A DNA stretch of 64,000 nt from Bdellovibrio bacteriovorus str. Tiberius. Lineage in GTDB: Bacteria; Bdellovibrionota; Bdellovibrionia; Bdellovibrionales; Bdellovibrionaceae. The notes under the pieces are model-generated. The model did no database searches. It worked only from the letters and a program-made list of their open reading frames with translations, and was not told the DNA's origin. Each line of letters begins with the position of its first letter. Positions within the stretch are counted from its first letter, which is position 1. Of the stretch, positions 27,502 to 35,362 are shown piece after piece. The position numbers were made by a program, and so were the translations under genes. The stretch lies in assembly GCF_000317895.1 (NCBI RefSeq), contig NC_019567.1:1178001-1242000 (forward strand). The letters are read 5' to 3'.

Positions 27502-28203
27502 ATGATCACAGCCAAGAACAAAATATTTGTGCTGCTATTATTTGGAACCGTCCTGACCCAGATGTATCAAAACTGCGGTCAGATGGGCGAGTTCGCTGTT
27601 CTGGATCAGGCGTCGTTGAATCTTGAAATGGGTTCCAACGGTGATACGGATCAGACTCACCCCAGCCAAAAAGACGTGACACTTCCCACTCAGAAAGTTC
27701 AGGTGGTGAACCGCGAATACGTGGCCTCCCTGATGCGCGAGATTTTCACCCGCTCTTCCGGGCCGGTGCCGAATCTTGAAAGTCTGCTGGAACAGTGGAT
27801 TATCAACCGTGGCGCGCAGTACGGCCTGGGGTGCAATCCTTACAGCACTTACAGCGGGCGTGATTGCGGGGGAGACATCTCGAACTCGAATCTGCCGATC
27901 AAGACTGATGACAATACCGTACGTGAATCCTTCCGGGTGCAGTTCTGTGAAAACGTGCTGGGGATGGATGAGGGTGTGAACGCGATTCTGGAAAAAATCT
28001 CGAATCGTCCCGCGGCTCCGACGGCCGATGCCGTTCGTCAGGTGTATGGTTTGTTCTATCGTGGCGATGGGGCTTCAGACATCATTGTCGCAAGTTTATT
28101 GGACTATGACAAAACTCTGGCGTTGAAAGGGGAATCGGTCATCGAAAGATGGCGGGCTCTTTCACTGCAGGTGTGTGAATCACCAGGCTGGCAGTTACAA
28201 TAG
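27502..28203 (+). CDS. Small exported protein, third member of the cytochrome/DUF1501 operon
   Basis: 233 residues. An N-terminal hydrophobic segment (NKIFVLLLFGTVLTQMYQNC) ends at a cysteine, but YQNC is a poor lipobox, so lipid anchoring is uncertain. The region VNREYVASLMREIFTRSSG resembles the short helical module found in the planctomycete-type cytochrome families. No heme motif is present. Cysteines occur at GLGCNPYSTYSGRDCGG and VQFCENVLG. Tight spacing (5 bases) to the Tat protein implies a joint function. Confidence 0.65.
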   Translation: MITAKNKIFVLLLFGTVLTQMYQNCGQMGEFAVLDQASLNLEMGSNGDTDQTHPSQKDVTLPTQKVQVVNREYVASLMREIFTRSSGPVPNLESLLEQWIINRGAQYGLGCNPYSTYSGRDCGGDISNSNLPIKTDDNTVRESFRVQFCENVLGMDEGVNAILEKISNRPAAPTADAVRQVYGLFYRGDGASDIIVASLLDYDKTLALKGESVIERWRALSLQVCESPGWQLQ

Positions 28204-28226
28204 AGCCCACCCAGGAGGAGGAACCT

Positions 28227-28294
28227 CCGCTGCCGATGGAGACCTGCAAGGGAAAATCTGGGGAGACTCTTTGCAGATCCACCAAGAGCAGCGG
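28227..28294. other. Nested stem structure between convergent genes
   Basis: Three collinear inverted pairs nest inside each other: CCGCTGC (28227-28233) with GCAGCGG (28288-28294), TGGA with TCCA, and CTGCAA with TTGCAG. It lies just 3' of the third operon gene and before the actual terminator at 28322. A processed 3' RNA or structured small RNA is possible. Confidence 0.4.
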
Positions 28295-28303
28295 AAATCC
28301 GGG

Positions 28304-28945
28304 TTACTTGATGTATTGAATAAGGTCTGCTTCTTCGAAGCGGACCTTTTTTTGATTTTGAAGGGCATCTTCCTGGTGGCGATAACCTAAAGCCACAGTG
28401 GCCACGGTTTTCCAGCCCGAGCCTTCCAGGCCCAGGATCTTGTCGTAAGCTGCCGGATCAAAACCCTCCATCGGAGTGGCATCGATTTTCAGCAACGCCG
28501 CAGTTTGCAGCAGGAAGCCCATGGCAATGTAAGCCTGGCGCTGGGACCAAACGCGAATCTTTTCTTCCGGTGCTTTCACCAGATTTTCAATCAGCATATT
28601 TTTGTATCCGTCCAAAGCGTCCAGAGGGGCGCTGCGGACTTCAGCCACGCGGTTAATGAACTTTTGTACGAAATCAGCATCCATCTTTTCCTTATAAAGG
28701 AAGACCACATAGTGGCTGGCGTCTGTAACTTGTGTTTGATTCCATGAGACCGGTTTTAGTTGATTTCGAACTTCCGGATTTTCAATAACCAGGAATTTCC
28801 ACGGTTGTACACCGTAAGAGGATGGCGCCAAAGTCAGGGAATTACGCAGGGTTGTCCAATCTGCGTCCGAGATCTTTTTTGAGGCATCGAACTTTTTAGT
28901 GGCGTAACGCCACTCCAGGGCATCTTGGATCGTCTTATGGGTCAT
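28304..28945 (-). CDS. FMN-dependent NAD(P)H nitroreductase
   Basis: 213 residues. The nitroreductase fold is recognisable from RYATKKFDASKKISDADW, LTLAPSSYGVQPWKFLVIENPEVR (FMN-contact segment) and the C-terminal MGFLLQTAALLKIDATPMEGFDP plus ALGYRHQED. Members such as NfsB reduce nitroaromatics or quinones in the cytoplasm; the substrate here is unknown. The start is ATG 28945 with GGAG eight bases upstream, giving the standard NfsB-like length. Divergently arranged with the Rrf2-type regulator at 29102, which probably controls it. Its 3' coding end carries the terminator of the opposite operon. Confidence 0.9.
   Translation of the reverse strand: MTHKTIQDALEWRYATKKFDASKKISDADWTTLRNSLTLAPSSYGVQPWKFLVIENPEVRNQLKPVSWNQTQVTDASHYVVFLYKEKMDADFVQKFINRVAEVRSAPLDALDGYKNMLIENLVKAPEEKIRVWSQRQAYIAMGFLLQTAALLKIDATPMEGFDPAAYDKILGLEGSGWKTVATVALGYRHQEDALQNQKKVRFEEADLIQYIK
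28322..28353 (+). terminator. Terminator of the cytochrome/DUF1501 operon, inside the nitroreductase gene
   Basis: AAGGTCTGCTTC-TTC-GAAGCGGACCTT is a 12-bp stem (one G-T pair) followed by T7 on the plus strand. It lies wholly within the 3' end of the convergent nitroreductase coding sequence. There is no T-run on the minus strand. Confidence 0.85.
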
Positions 28946-29066
28946 GGGAAGGGCTCCTTTAAATGTGTCAGATACAGGCACAGTATGCGGCGGATGGAGT
29001 TTAATTGCAACTATAAAAGATACATTTAAGGATTTCTCGCGTCTTCAGGGGCTTAATTCCTTGATA

Positions 29067-29101
29067 TTGTTTATTTTTGAGGCTTAGGGTAGTATCTAGA
29101 C
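29067..29101 (+). promoter_or_regulatory. Promoter of the Rrf2 gene, predicted leaderless transcript
   Basis: TTGTTT (29067-29072), a 17-base spacer and TAGTAT (29090-29095) are followed by only six bases before ATG 29102. Transcription would begin at or next to the A of the ATG. No ribosome binding site is present upstream. Confidence 0.55.
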
Positions 29102-29515
29102 ATGGTTGATCAAAGGTTTTCTGTATCAGTTCATATTATGACCGCCCTGGCTTATCACAAGGGTGATCTGATGACGTCTGAAGAATTGGGCGCGAGCATT
29201 CGCACCAATCCGACGGTGATCCGCCGTTTGATCTCCAAGCTTGTTGATGCCGGACTTCTTACGTCCTTCAAGGGCAAGGCGGGGGGCGTGAAGCTTGCCA
29301 AAACCCCGAAAGAAATTTCTCTGCGTGATGTCTATGTGGCGATCACTGACAAGAAGCTGATTGCGACTCCGGACAAAGAACCATTCAAAAACTGTGTTGT
29401 CAGCTGCTCAATGAAAAAGCTGATGTGCGAGCTGGTGGATGGAATTGAAAACAACTCTATGGATTATCTGGGCGGGATCCGTTTGTCTGATCTGACGTCC
29501 AAAATCGCCAAATGA
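29102..29515 (+). CDS. Rrf2-family transcriptional regulator
   Basis: 137 residues. The Rrf2 winged helix is visible: FSVSVHIMTALAYHKGD, SEELGASIRTNPTVIRRLISKLVDAGLL, then the wing FKGKAGGVKLAK and LRDVYVAI. The C-terminal part has three cysteines (NCVVSCSMKKLMC), a possible redox-, nitrosative- or Fe-S-sensing cluster as in other Rrf2 members. Divergent from nitroreductase, so a redox or electrophile-sensing switch for that gene is likely. First gene of an operon with a GNAT gene (4-base overlap). Confidence 0.9.
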   Translation: MVDQRFSVSVHIMTALAYHKGDLMTSEELGASIRTNPTVIRRLISKLVDAGLLTSFKGKAGGVKLAKTPKEISLRDVYVAITDKKLIATPDKEPFKNCVVSCSMKKLMCELVDGIENNSMDYLGGIRLSDLTSKIAK

Positions 29516-30066
29516 AGTCCGTCTATCCTGCCGAAGAAATTCGCGCTGAACGGATCACCTTAAAAAAGCACATAATTGAAATGGCTGAAACCATGTTTCA
29601 GTATGTTGATCAGGATCGCGAACGCCTGGGTCGCTTTCTGCCATGGGTGCCAATGATCAAGGGCGTTCATGATGAACGCGAATACATCGAGATGACCCGC
29701 GAGCAGTGGCAGGATTTCAAGATGTTCGACTATGGCATGTATCTGAATGATGGCGACATCTATATGGGGAACGTCGGCGTGCACACGATCAGCTGGGACA
29801 ACGACCGCTGTGAACTGGGATACTGGATCCTTGGGAAATTCGAAGGCCATGGGTATGTGCGCGAAGCGGTGCTGGCTTTGGAAAAGGTCCTGTTTGCCCT
29901 TGGATTTTATCGAATTGAGATTCATTGTTCAGGTCTTAACAGCCGCAGCAGCTCTGTAGCTGAAAATTGTCAGTATAAATTCGAGGCCCGTCTGCGGCAG
30001 CACGCCATTGAAAACGGCTTAAGACGAGACACTTTGGTGTTCGCCAAACTTCGTGATGAACGATAA
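29512..30066 (+). CDS. GNAT N-acetyltransferase, RimJ/RimL type
   Basis: 184 residues. Recognised by ERITLKKHIIEMAETMFQYV at the start, then GNVGVHTISWDNDRCELGYWILGKFEGHGYVREAV (acetyl-CoA binding turn, here G-K-x-E-G-H-G-Y) and FYRIEIHCSGLNSRSSSVAENCQYKFEARLR. RimJ/L-type enzymes acetylate protein N-termini or small amines; the target is unknown. Overlaps the Rrf2 stop codon by ATGA, so it is translationally coupled to the regulator. Confidence 0.88.
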   Translation: MKSVYPAEEIRAERITLKKHIIEMAETMFQYVDQDRERLGRFLPWVPMIKGVHDEREYIEMTREQWQDFKMFDYGMYLNDGDIYMGNVGVHTISWDNDRCELGYWILGKFEGHGYVREAVLALEKVLFALGFYRIEIHCSGLNSRSSSVAENCQYKFEARLRQHAIENGLRRDTLVFAKLRDER

Positions 30067-30265
30067 AAAACTCGAAATCGAAGAACTTCATCGCACTGCT
30101 TGCGAGTCCGGCAAGGACTCGTATGTCGATCCAGCCACCGGATACACTGTATTTACTGAGTTTTTTCACATGAAGCGCGGTCACTGCTGCGGTTCAGGCT
30201 GCAGACATTGCCCATGGAAAAAGAATAGTCAGAAAAGTCCAAATGAACCTACCGACCCGACGTAA
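30056..30265 (+). CDS. Small Cys-rich protein, DUF5522-like
   Basis: 69 residues. The conserved feature is RGHCCGSGCRHCPW, four cysteines plus a histidine, preceded by YVDPATGYTVFTEFFHMKRG. This pattern is found in short uncharacterised proteins of the DUF5522 type and probably binds a metal. The gene overlaps the GNAT gene by 11 bases (a GTG three bases earlier is an alternative start), so it completes the Rrf2-GNAT operon. Confidence 0.72.
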   Translation: MNDKKLEIEELHRTACESGKDSYVDPATGYTVFTEFFHMKRGHCCGSGCRHCPWKKNSQKSPNEPTDPT

Positions 30266-30343
30266 GTGTTGAAAGCTTCGGCATTTTCGCCGAAAGAAAA
30301 ACACTCAATTCTGTTTTTGAGCCACCGAAAAGAAGATCGTCAC

Positions 30344-30352
30344 TGTTATGAT
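30344..30352 (+). promoter_or_regulatory. Extended -10 promoter of the motor operon
   Basis: TGT-TATGAT is an extended -10 element 24 bases before the start codon at 30376. No good -35 is visible. It would give a leader of about 17 bases containing a GGTGGGG ribosome site. Confidence 0.4.
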
Positions 30353-30375
30353 TTGTGCAGGTGGGGTGCGTTGGT

Positions 30376-32031
30376 ATGTCGTTTAATTATCAAAAAAACA
30401 AAGAACATTCGAGCGACAGTTTTTGGACGTCGTATTCGGATTTATTCTTGGGTTTAAGCACGATCTTCCTTCTTTTGTATGTCACATCCAGTTTGCGTAC
30501 GGGCACCGATGCCTTGCGCGGGCAGGTGGAAAACCAGAAGCTTTCCATGAAAGTGGAAGAACTGGAAAGCCAGTTGAAGATGTACGAGAACGTGAAGAAT
30601 GAGTATCTGGCCGGACAGGCACCTAAAGATGAGGTGCAGGAGTATGAAGAGCTTATGGACAAGCTGACCTTGCTTCAGGAAGACGCCAAGACTGAAAAAG
30701 AGCGTCTGATCCAGGAAGCCCGTGAAAACGGGGACAAAGTCAAAGCTCTGAACAAGTACCAGCAAATGGTGCGCAACGTTCTTAATGCCAACAAGATGGC
30801 CAAGTCCAAATTGATCAATCGTGATGATCTGATCAAAGAGCAGGATGTGGAAATCGAAACCCAGGAAACCGAGATTGCTGATCTGAATAAAGACATTCAG
30901 AACAAAAAGCAGCTGATCGCTCAGGGTGAACAAAAGATCGCAGTCACACAGGCGCAGTTGCAAAAGCGTCTGACTGAACTGCGTGTGGCTTACAAAAACA
31001 ACAAACTGTCAAAACAACTGTTTGAACAGAAGATGGCTCAGGCCCGAGCTGACGGCAACCAAAAGGTGGCTCAGCTGAATCAGGTCAATGCCCAGTATCA
31101 GATGCAACTGAACCAGGCCAATGTGCAATTGGGTCAGGTGCAGGGTGAACTTTCCAAAACTCAAGGCATGCTGGCGCAGAAGGAAGACGAAGCCACTCAT
31201 CTGGCAGGCGCTCTGTCCCGCACCAAGGCTGAAACTGGCGCGCGTATCGCGGGTCTGGAATCAGGTCTGGCAGATGAAAAAGCCCGTGGTGCCAAACGTG
31301 TAGCATCTTTGCAGGAAGGTTTTGCGGAAGAAAAAGCAGCGATGGCTGCTGGCTTCGGTAAAGAGAAAGCGGCCATGGCGGCAGGCTATGGCAAAGAAAA
31401 AGCCGCCTTGCAGGGCGCTTTGAGCGACACGCAAGGACAGCTGGCGAAAGCAAGAGCAGAAATCGAAGCGCGTAAATCCGTGGCGGGTGAAATTCAGAAG
31501 GGTTTCGCCAAAGCCGGTATCAAAGCTGATATCGACCTGCAGACGGGCGATGTGGTTCTGGATTTCGGTCAGGCTTACTTTGACAGTGACTCGGACCGTC
31601 TGAAGCACGAGATGAAAGGTGTCCTGGAAAAAGCGATGCCGATTTATTCCCGGTCTTTGTTCGGCAATCCGAAAGTGTCTGACAAAATTTCCGCGGTGGA
31701 AATCATCGGTTTTGCCTCACCAACGTATCAGGGGCGCTTCGTCGACCCACACAGCTCCAAGCCGGCAGACAAAGCCGCTTTGAAGTACAACATGGATTTA
31801 AGTTACCGTCGTGCGAACTCCATCTTCAGTTACATGCTGGATGAAGGGAACATGAGATTTGAGCATCAGCGCGAGCTCTTGGCCCTTATGAAGGTTTCCG
31901 GACGAAGCTTCCTGGAAGTCATGAAGGTGCAAAATCGCAATATCGCCACAGCAGCCGAGTTCTGCAAGCAGAACGACTGTAAAAAGGCGCAGCGGGTAAT
32001 CATCCGCTTTAACATGGATCAAAAGAAATAA
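30376..32031 (+). CDS. MotB-like stator protein with giant coiled coil and OmpA-like C-terminus
   Basis: 551 residues. The N-terminus matches MotB-type stator subunits: SFWTSYSDLFLGLSTIFLLLYV, one membrane helix with Asp22 in the position of the ion-carrying aspartate of MotB. Residues about 45-370 form one long coiled coil (Lys/Glu/Gln-rich heptads, with a tandem EKAAMAAGFGK / EKAAMAAGYGK repeat near 320-345). The last 170 residues are OmpA/MotB-like: DVVLDFGQAYFDSDSDRLK and YNMDLSYRRANSIFSYML (the N-x2-LS-x2-RA signature), though the usual TD of the peptidoglycan site is replaced by AS. Usual MotB proteins are about 300 residues; the excess is the coiled coil. The start at ATG 30376 is preceded by GGTGGGG. 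First gene of the motor operon. Confidence 0.82.
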   Translation: MSFNYQKNKEHSSDSFWTSYSDLFLGLSTIFLLLYVTSSLRTGTDALRGQVENQKLSMKVEELESQLKMYENVKNEYLAGQAPKDEVQEYEELMDKLTLLQEDAKTEKERLIQEARENGDKVKALNKYQQMVRNVLNANKMAKSKLINRDDLIKEQDVEIETQETEIADLNKDIQNKKQLIAQGEQKIAVTQAQLQKRLTELRVAYKNNKLSKQLFEQKMAQARADGNQKVAQLNQVNAQYQMQLNQANVQLGQVQGELSKTQGMLAQKEDEATHLAGALSRTKAETGARIAGLESGLADEKARGAKRVASLQEGFAEEKAAMAAGFGKEKAAMAAGYGKEKAALQGALSDTQGQLAKARAEIEARKSVAGEIQKGFAKAGIKADIDLQTGDVVLDFGQAYFDSDSDRLKHEMKGVLEKAMPIYSRSLFGNPKVSDKISAVEIIGFASPTYQGRFVDPHSSKPADKAALKYNMDLSYRRANSIFSYMLDEGNMRFEHQRELLALMKVSGRSFLEVMKVQNRNIATAAEFCKQNDCKKAQRVIIRFNMDQKK

Positions 32032-32043
32032 AAGGGGTGGGTT

Positions 32044-32949
32044 GTGACAACGAAGGCATTTGCTGAGTATTTCATTATAAGTTTGCCGTATGTGATGGGC
32101 GCCGTCTTTCTGGTCGGTTTGTTCTTCCGTGCGGTTATCTACTACACGGTCCGCCGCCATGAATCTTTCGCGCGTGAATTTGAAAAGCGTGTGAATCGTT
32201 TCATCGAAGCTGAGGTTCCGGGCAAGGTCGACAATGTGTCGTTCTATGTTCTGACCAAAAAGCTTCTGGAAAGAACTTACTACGAAGTTTTCGAAATCCG
32301 TGACCGCATGAAGCGCAGAAAGCCCGACAACGTGATGTCGGCCAGTGACCGTGTGTTCCTGGTTCGTCAGGGCTGTGCTTGGCTGGTAAAGGATATTCTG
32401 AAACAGGTGAAGTTCCTGCGCTGGACGGATGACAATCCGAAGCTTCTGAATATCACCAAGGCGACTTTGCAACATAATCCTTGTTTCAACAAGGTCTTTG
32501 GCGTGATCCCGATGGTTGGTATGAACGACCTGATTTCGATTTTGCCGGGCCTGTTTGTCGTGGCGGGGATCCTGGGTACCTTCATCGGTATCGCGGGTGG
32601 GTTGCAGGAACTGGGCACGATGAATTTGCAGGATCTGGAAAATACCAAAAACATCATGGATCGCTTCCTGCACGAGATCTCTTTTGCGATGAAAACATCC
32701 ATCGCCGGGATTATCTTCTCGTTGTTGGCGCACGTGACGAACGTGATTCTTTCCCCGGAAAGAGCTTACGTGTCCATGATCGACCGTTTCGAGAGTTCTT
32801 TGGATTTGTTGTGGTATCGCGCTGACAACAATAATTTCCCAGCTCATGAGCGCCCATTTGATGAACATCGTGATGCCGTTGAAGCTTTGGCCGAAGATGC
32901 CCTTAATAAGGAAATCGGAAAAACAGCGGCGGTGGTCAGAGGAGCTTAA
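32044..32949 (+). CDS. MotA/TolQ/ExbB-type proton channel subunit (ZorA-like)
   Basis: 301 residues, GTG start, 12 bases after the MotB-like gene. Three membrane helices: SLPYVMGAVFLVGLFFRAVIYY near residue 12, PGLFVVAGILGTFIGIAGGLQEL near 165-190, and FAMKTSIAGIIFSLLAHVTNVIL near 218-240. The last two carry the MotA/TolQ/ExbB signature. The P-x-LF-x(2)-GILGTFIG form is closest in my memory to ZorA-type subunits. A large cytoplasmic loop separates helices 1 and 2. With the MotB-like partner it should form an ion-driven stator, five MotA to two MotB by family analogy. Confidence 0.85.
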   Translation: MTTKAFAEYFIISLPYVMGAVFLVGLFFRAVIYYTVRRHESFAREFEKRVNRFIEAEVPGKVDNVSFYVLTKKLLERTYYEVFEIRDRMKRRKPDNVMSASDRVFLVRQGCAWLVKDILKQVKFLRWTDDNPKLLNITKATLQHNPCFNKVFGVIPMVGMNDLISILPGLFVVAGILGTFIGIAGGLQELGTMNLQDLENTKNIMDRFLHEISFAMKTSIAGIIFSLLAHVTNVILSPERAYVSMIDRFESSLDLLWYRADNNNFPAHERPFDEHRDAVEALAEDALNKEIGKTAAVVRGA

Positions 32950-35334
32950 TTGAACAAGTTTATCGTCACAATCCACAGGAAGGATCAGGTGCTAAGCCGT
33001 GAGGTGAACAAAGACTCGTTCACCATGGGCCGCTCTTTGGATTGTGACTTGTCCTTGAACGATAACAACATCAGCCGGGTGCACCTGGTTGTGAGTCGTC
33101 GCTGGAACCAGATCTGGATTGAGGATAAAAATTCATCCAACGGGACCTATATCAATGGCACCCGCATCGTTCAGGGAACCCCGGTCAACGTGGTTCCCTC
33201 CGATCGTATCCAGCTGGGCCGATCTGAATACATTCTGAACCTGGATCTTTTCGTTGAAGAACCAGCGCCCGAACCAGAACTGGAGCCGTCGATTTCCCAA
33301 TCTGCGGCAGCCATGCCGGAAGACGAAGATGCGCCATTGGAGGCCACGGTGGCCATGCCGGCACCGAACATGGCGCCATTCCAGGCGGAAAAAATCCTGC
33401 ACGAAGCCAAGCGCAAAGCGGCGCAAATCATTATGGAAGGCGAAACCCAGGCTGAACGCCGGGTGCAGGTCATCTATCAAAAAGCCCGTGAAGCCCAGGC
33501 CCAGGCTGAGCTGTTCTATCAGACCCGCATGGCGGAAGCGCACAAGGAAGCTGATGCCATTCTGGCAGATTTCCAGAAGCAAGGGCAAAGCCTGCTGCAC
33601 GATGCGCGCAATATGTCTCAGGAACTGCGTGAAGAAGTCGATTCTTACGTTCAGGGCCTGCGCCAGAAGGCCCGCAAAGACACTGAAGACATTATTTCTG
33701 AAGCCACTTTGGCTGCCGAGAAAATGAAAGACGAAGCCATTGCCCACGGTCGTGAGCTGGCCCGTCAGGAAAGCGAAGCGCTGCTGAAAACCAGCCGCGA
33801 GGAAGCGGACCGAATTTTGGATTTCTCGAAACTGCAGATTGAGGAAACTCAAGCCCGTATTCGTACAGACCTGGAAAATTCCCAGGAACTGAATCAGCGG
33901 ACTTTGCAGGAAGCCGAGGCCGAAGCCGAAAGATTGTTGAATGAATCCCGCACGCAGATTCGCGATGCGGAAGCGCGCCTGCGGGAAGAATCTGAACTAG
34001 CACGCAATGATAACGCTTCCTTGATCGCCACAGCCAAGGCCACCGCCGACCAGCTATTGCAGCAGGCCAAGGTCGACGGTGAACAGCAGATTCAATTGGC
34101 GAATGATAAAGTTCAGGAAATCACCGCTGTCAGCACTGAAAAACAGACGGTCTTAAATGAGCTTCTGGAAAATGTTGCGGCCCGCACGGCGGAACTGCAA
34201 AAAGCCACTGAAGATTTGAGCAAAACCCGTACTGACAATTCCGATCTTCTTTCGCAGGTGGAAAAAGGCCAGGCTTTGCTGAAAGAGCTTCAAACGACCC
34301 ATGCAGATCTGGAAAAACAGAAAGCTTCTTTGGAAGCTTCTTTAAAAGGTTTGCAGGAAAAACAGGCCCATCTGACCATGGATGTGCATGATATCGAATC
34401 CAAGAAAAATCATCTGTTCAAGGAATACGACGCGCAAAAGATTTTCCTGAATGAAAAACTGGAAAAAGAAAAATCCCAGATGGCGAAATCGGAAGAGGAA
34501 CGCCTGGAAGAACAGCGTCTGGAGATGTCCAAGCGTCTGCAGAAAATGGAGCGCGATCTGCTGGATGACGTGATCCGCAAGAAAAATTCCATGGTGAAGG
34601 ACATCCACTCGGCGATTGAAAAAGAGATCGTGATGCTGATGGAGCCTGAAAAATGGCGCAATATCAGCCAGTCCGTGGAAAATCACATCACCGAGGCCAT
34701 CGATGGCAAAGTGGCGACCTTGTCCCAGTCTTCGATGAGCGAAAAGCCAGTGGATCTGATGAAGAAGCGCAAAAACGAAAAGCTTCGCTGGGTCACCATG
34801 GGTCTTGCCATGGGGGCCGTGGGCTATTTCGTCAGTCAGATTGTCGTGGATCGGGTTGTAAAGGATCAGACTCCGATGCAGACCATGGTCAGCAACGAGG
34901 CCAAGAAACGTCAGGATGAACTGGAAAAACGCAAATTCAATCCGCCTCAGGCGGAAGAGATCAAAGACTCTTACACTGATGCGGTTATCTATACCCGTAA
35001 CTATCTGGACATCTATACCGATGCCCAGTTCCAGCAGAAGCTTTACAAGGCCGCTTCCCAGTACCTGCTGAAAACCTGGCGCGTGGATGAAGATAAGTCC
35101 ATTCAGGTCATTTCATCGGCCAATGCATTGGTGAAAGAACTGGCAGACCGCAAAACCAAAATCCATCCGGACTTTATCAAAGAGGGCATAGAAAAAATGC
35201 GCGAGCTGGAAAATCAGTCGTTGGCGCGCATGAAAGACGTCCTGGGCACCGAAGTTCGTCTGGAATCCTATCGTCGCTTCGAACGCAATTTCTATAAAGA
35301 AGAAGTCCAAAGAAGAAGAATGGCCCAGCACTAG
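32950..35334 (+). CDS. FHA-domain / long coiled-coil / single-TM protein
   Basis: 794 residues. Starts at TTG 32950 directly after the stop of the MotA-like gene; AGGAG lies five bases upstream. An FHA phosphothreonine-binding domain fills residues 1-105 (MGRSLDCDLSLNDNNISRVHLVVS, NSSNGTYINGTRI, DRIQLGRSEYIL), with the binding-site R, S-R-x-H and N-G-x-x-x-N-G residues intact. An acidic Pro-rich linker (110-140) precedes about 460 residues of Ala/Glu/Lys coiled coil, then a membrane helix at about 612-633 (WVTMGLAMGAVGYFVSQIVV) and a 160-residue C-terminal domain outside the cytoplasm. No close known protein comes to mind. Strict operon context makes it a third part of the motor. Confidence 0.82.
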   Translation: MNKFIVTIHRKDQVLSREVNKDSFTMGRSLDCDLSLNDNNISRVHLVVSRRWNQIWIEDKNSSNGTYINGTRIVQGTPVNVVPSDRIQLGRSEYILNLDLFVEEPAPEPELEPSISQSAAAMPEDEDAPLEATVAMPAPNMAPFQAEKILHEAKRKAAQIIMEGETQAERRVQVIYQKAREAQAQAELFYQTRMAEAHKEADAILADFQKQGQSLLHDARNMSQELREEVDSYVQGLRQKARKDTEDIISEATLAAEKMKDEAIAHGRELARQESEALLKTSREEADRILDFSKLQIEETQARIRTDLENSQELNQRTLQEAEAEAERLLNESRTQIRDAEARLREESELARNDNASLIATAKATADQLLQQAKVDGEQQIQLANDKVQEITAVSTEKQTVLNELLENVAARTAELQKATEDLSKTRTDNSDLLSQVEKGQALLKELQTTHADLEKQKASLEASLKGLQEKQAHLTMDVHDIESKKNHLFKEYDAQKIFLNEKLEKEKSQMAKSEEERLEEQRLEMSKRLQKMERDLLDDVIRKKNSMVKDIHSAIEKEIVMLMEPEKWRNISQSVENHITEAIDGKVATLSQSSMSEKPVDLMKKRKNEKLRWVTMGLAMGAVGYFVSQIVVDRVVKDQTPMQTMVSNEAKKRQDELEKRKFNPPQAEEIKDSYTDAVIYTRNYLDIYTDAQFQQKLYKAASQYLLKTWRVDEDKSIQVISSANALVKELADRKTKIHPDFIKEGIEKMRELENQSLARMKDVLGTEVRLESYRRFERNFYKEEVQRRRMAQH

Positions 35335-35362
35335 GCCTTTTTAAGGGTCCTTACGGGGCAAA

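Noticed and set aside
30376-32949. Flagellar motor MotA/MotB pair
   Set aside because: Gene order is reversed, the channel has three helices rather than four, and the 330-residue coiled coil is foreign to flagellar MotB.
31798-32976. Long antisense frame over the motor genes
   Set aside because: It covers three well-supported sense genes and has no ribosome site or recognisable domain.
30376-35334. Zorya anti-phage system
   Set aside because: A ZorA-like channel and MotB-like partner are present, but ZorC, ZorD or a nuclease/helicase are not, and the third gene is an FHA protein. No other defence genes are nearby.
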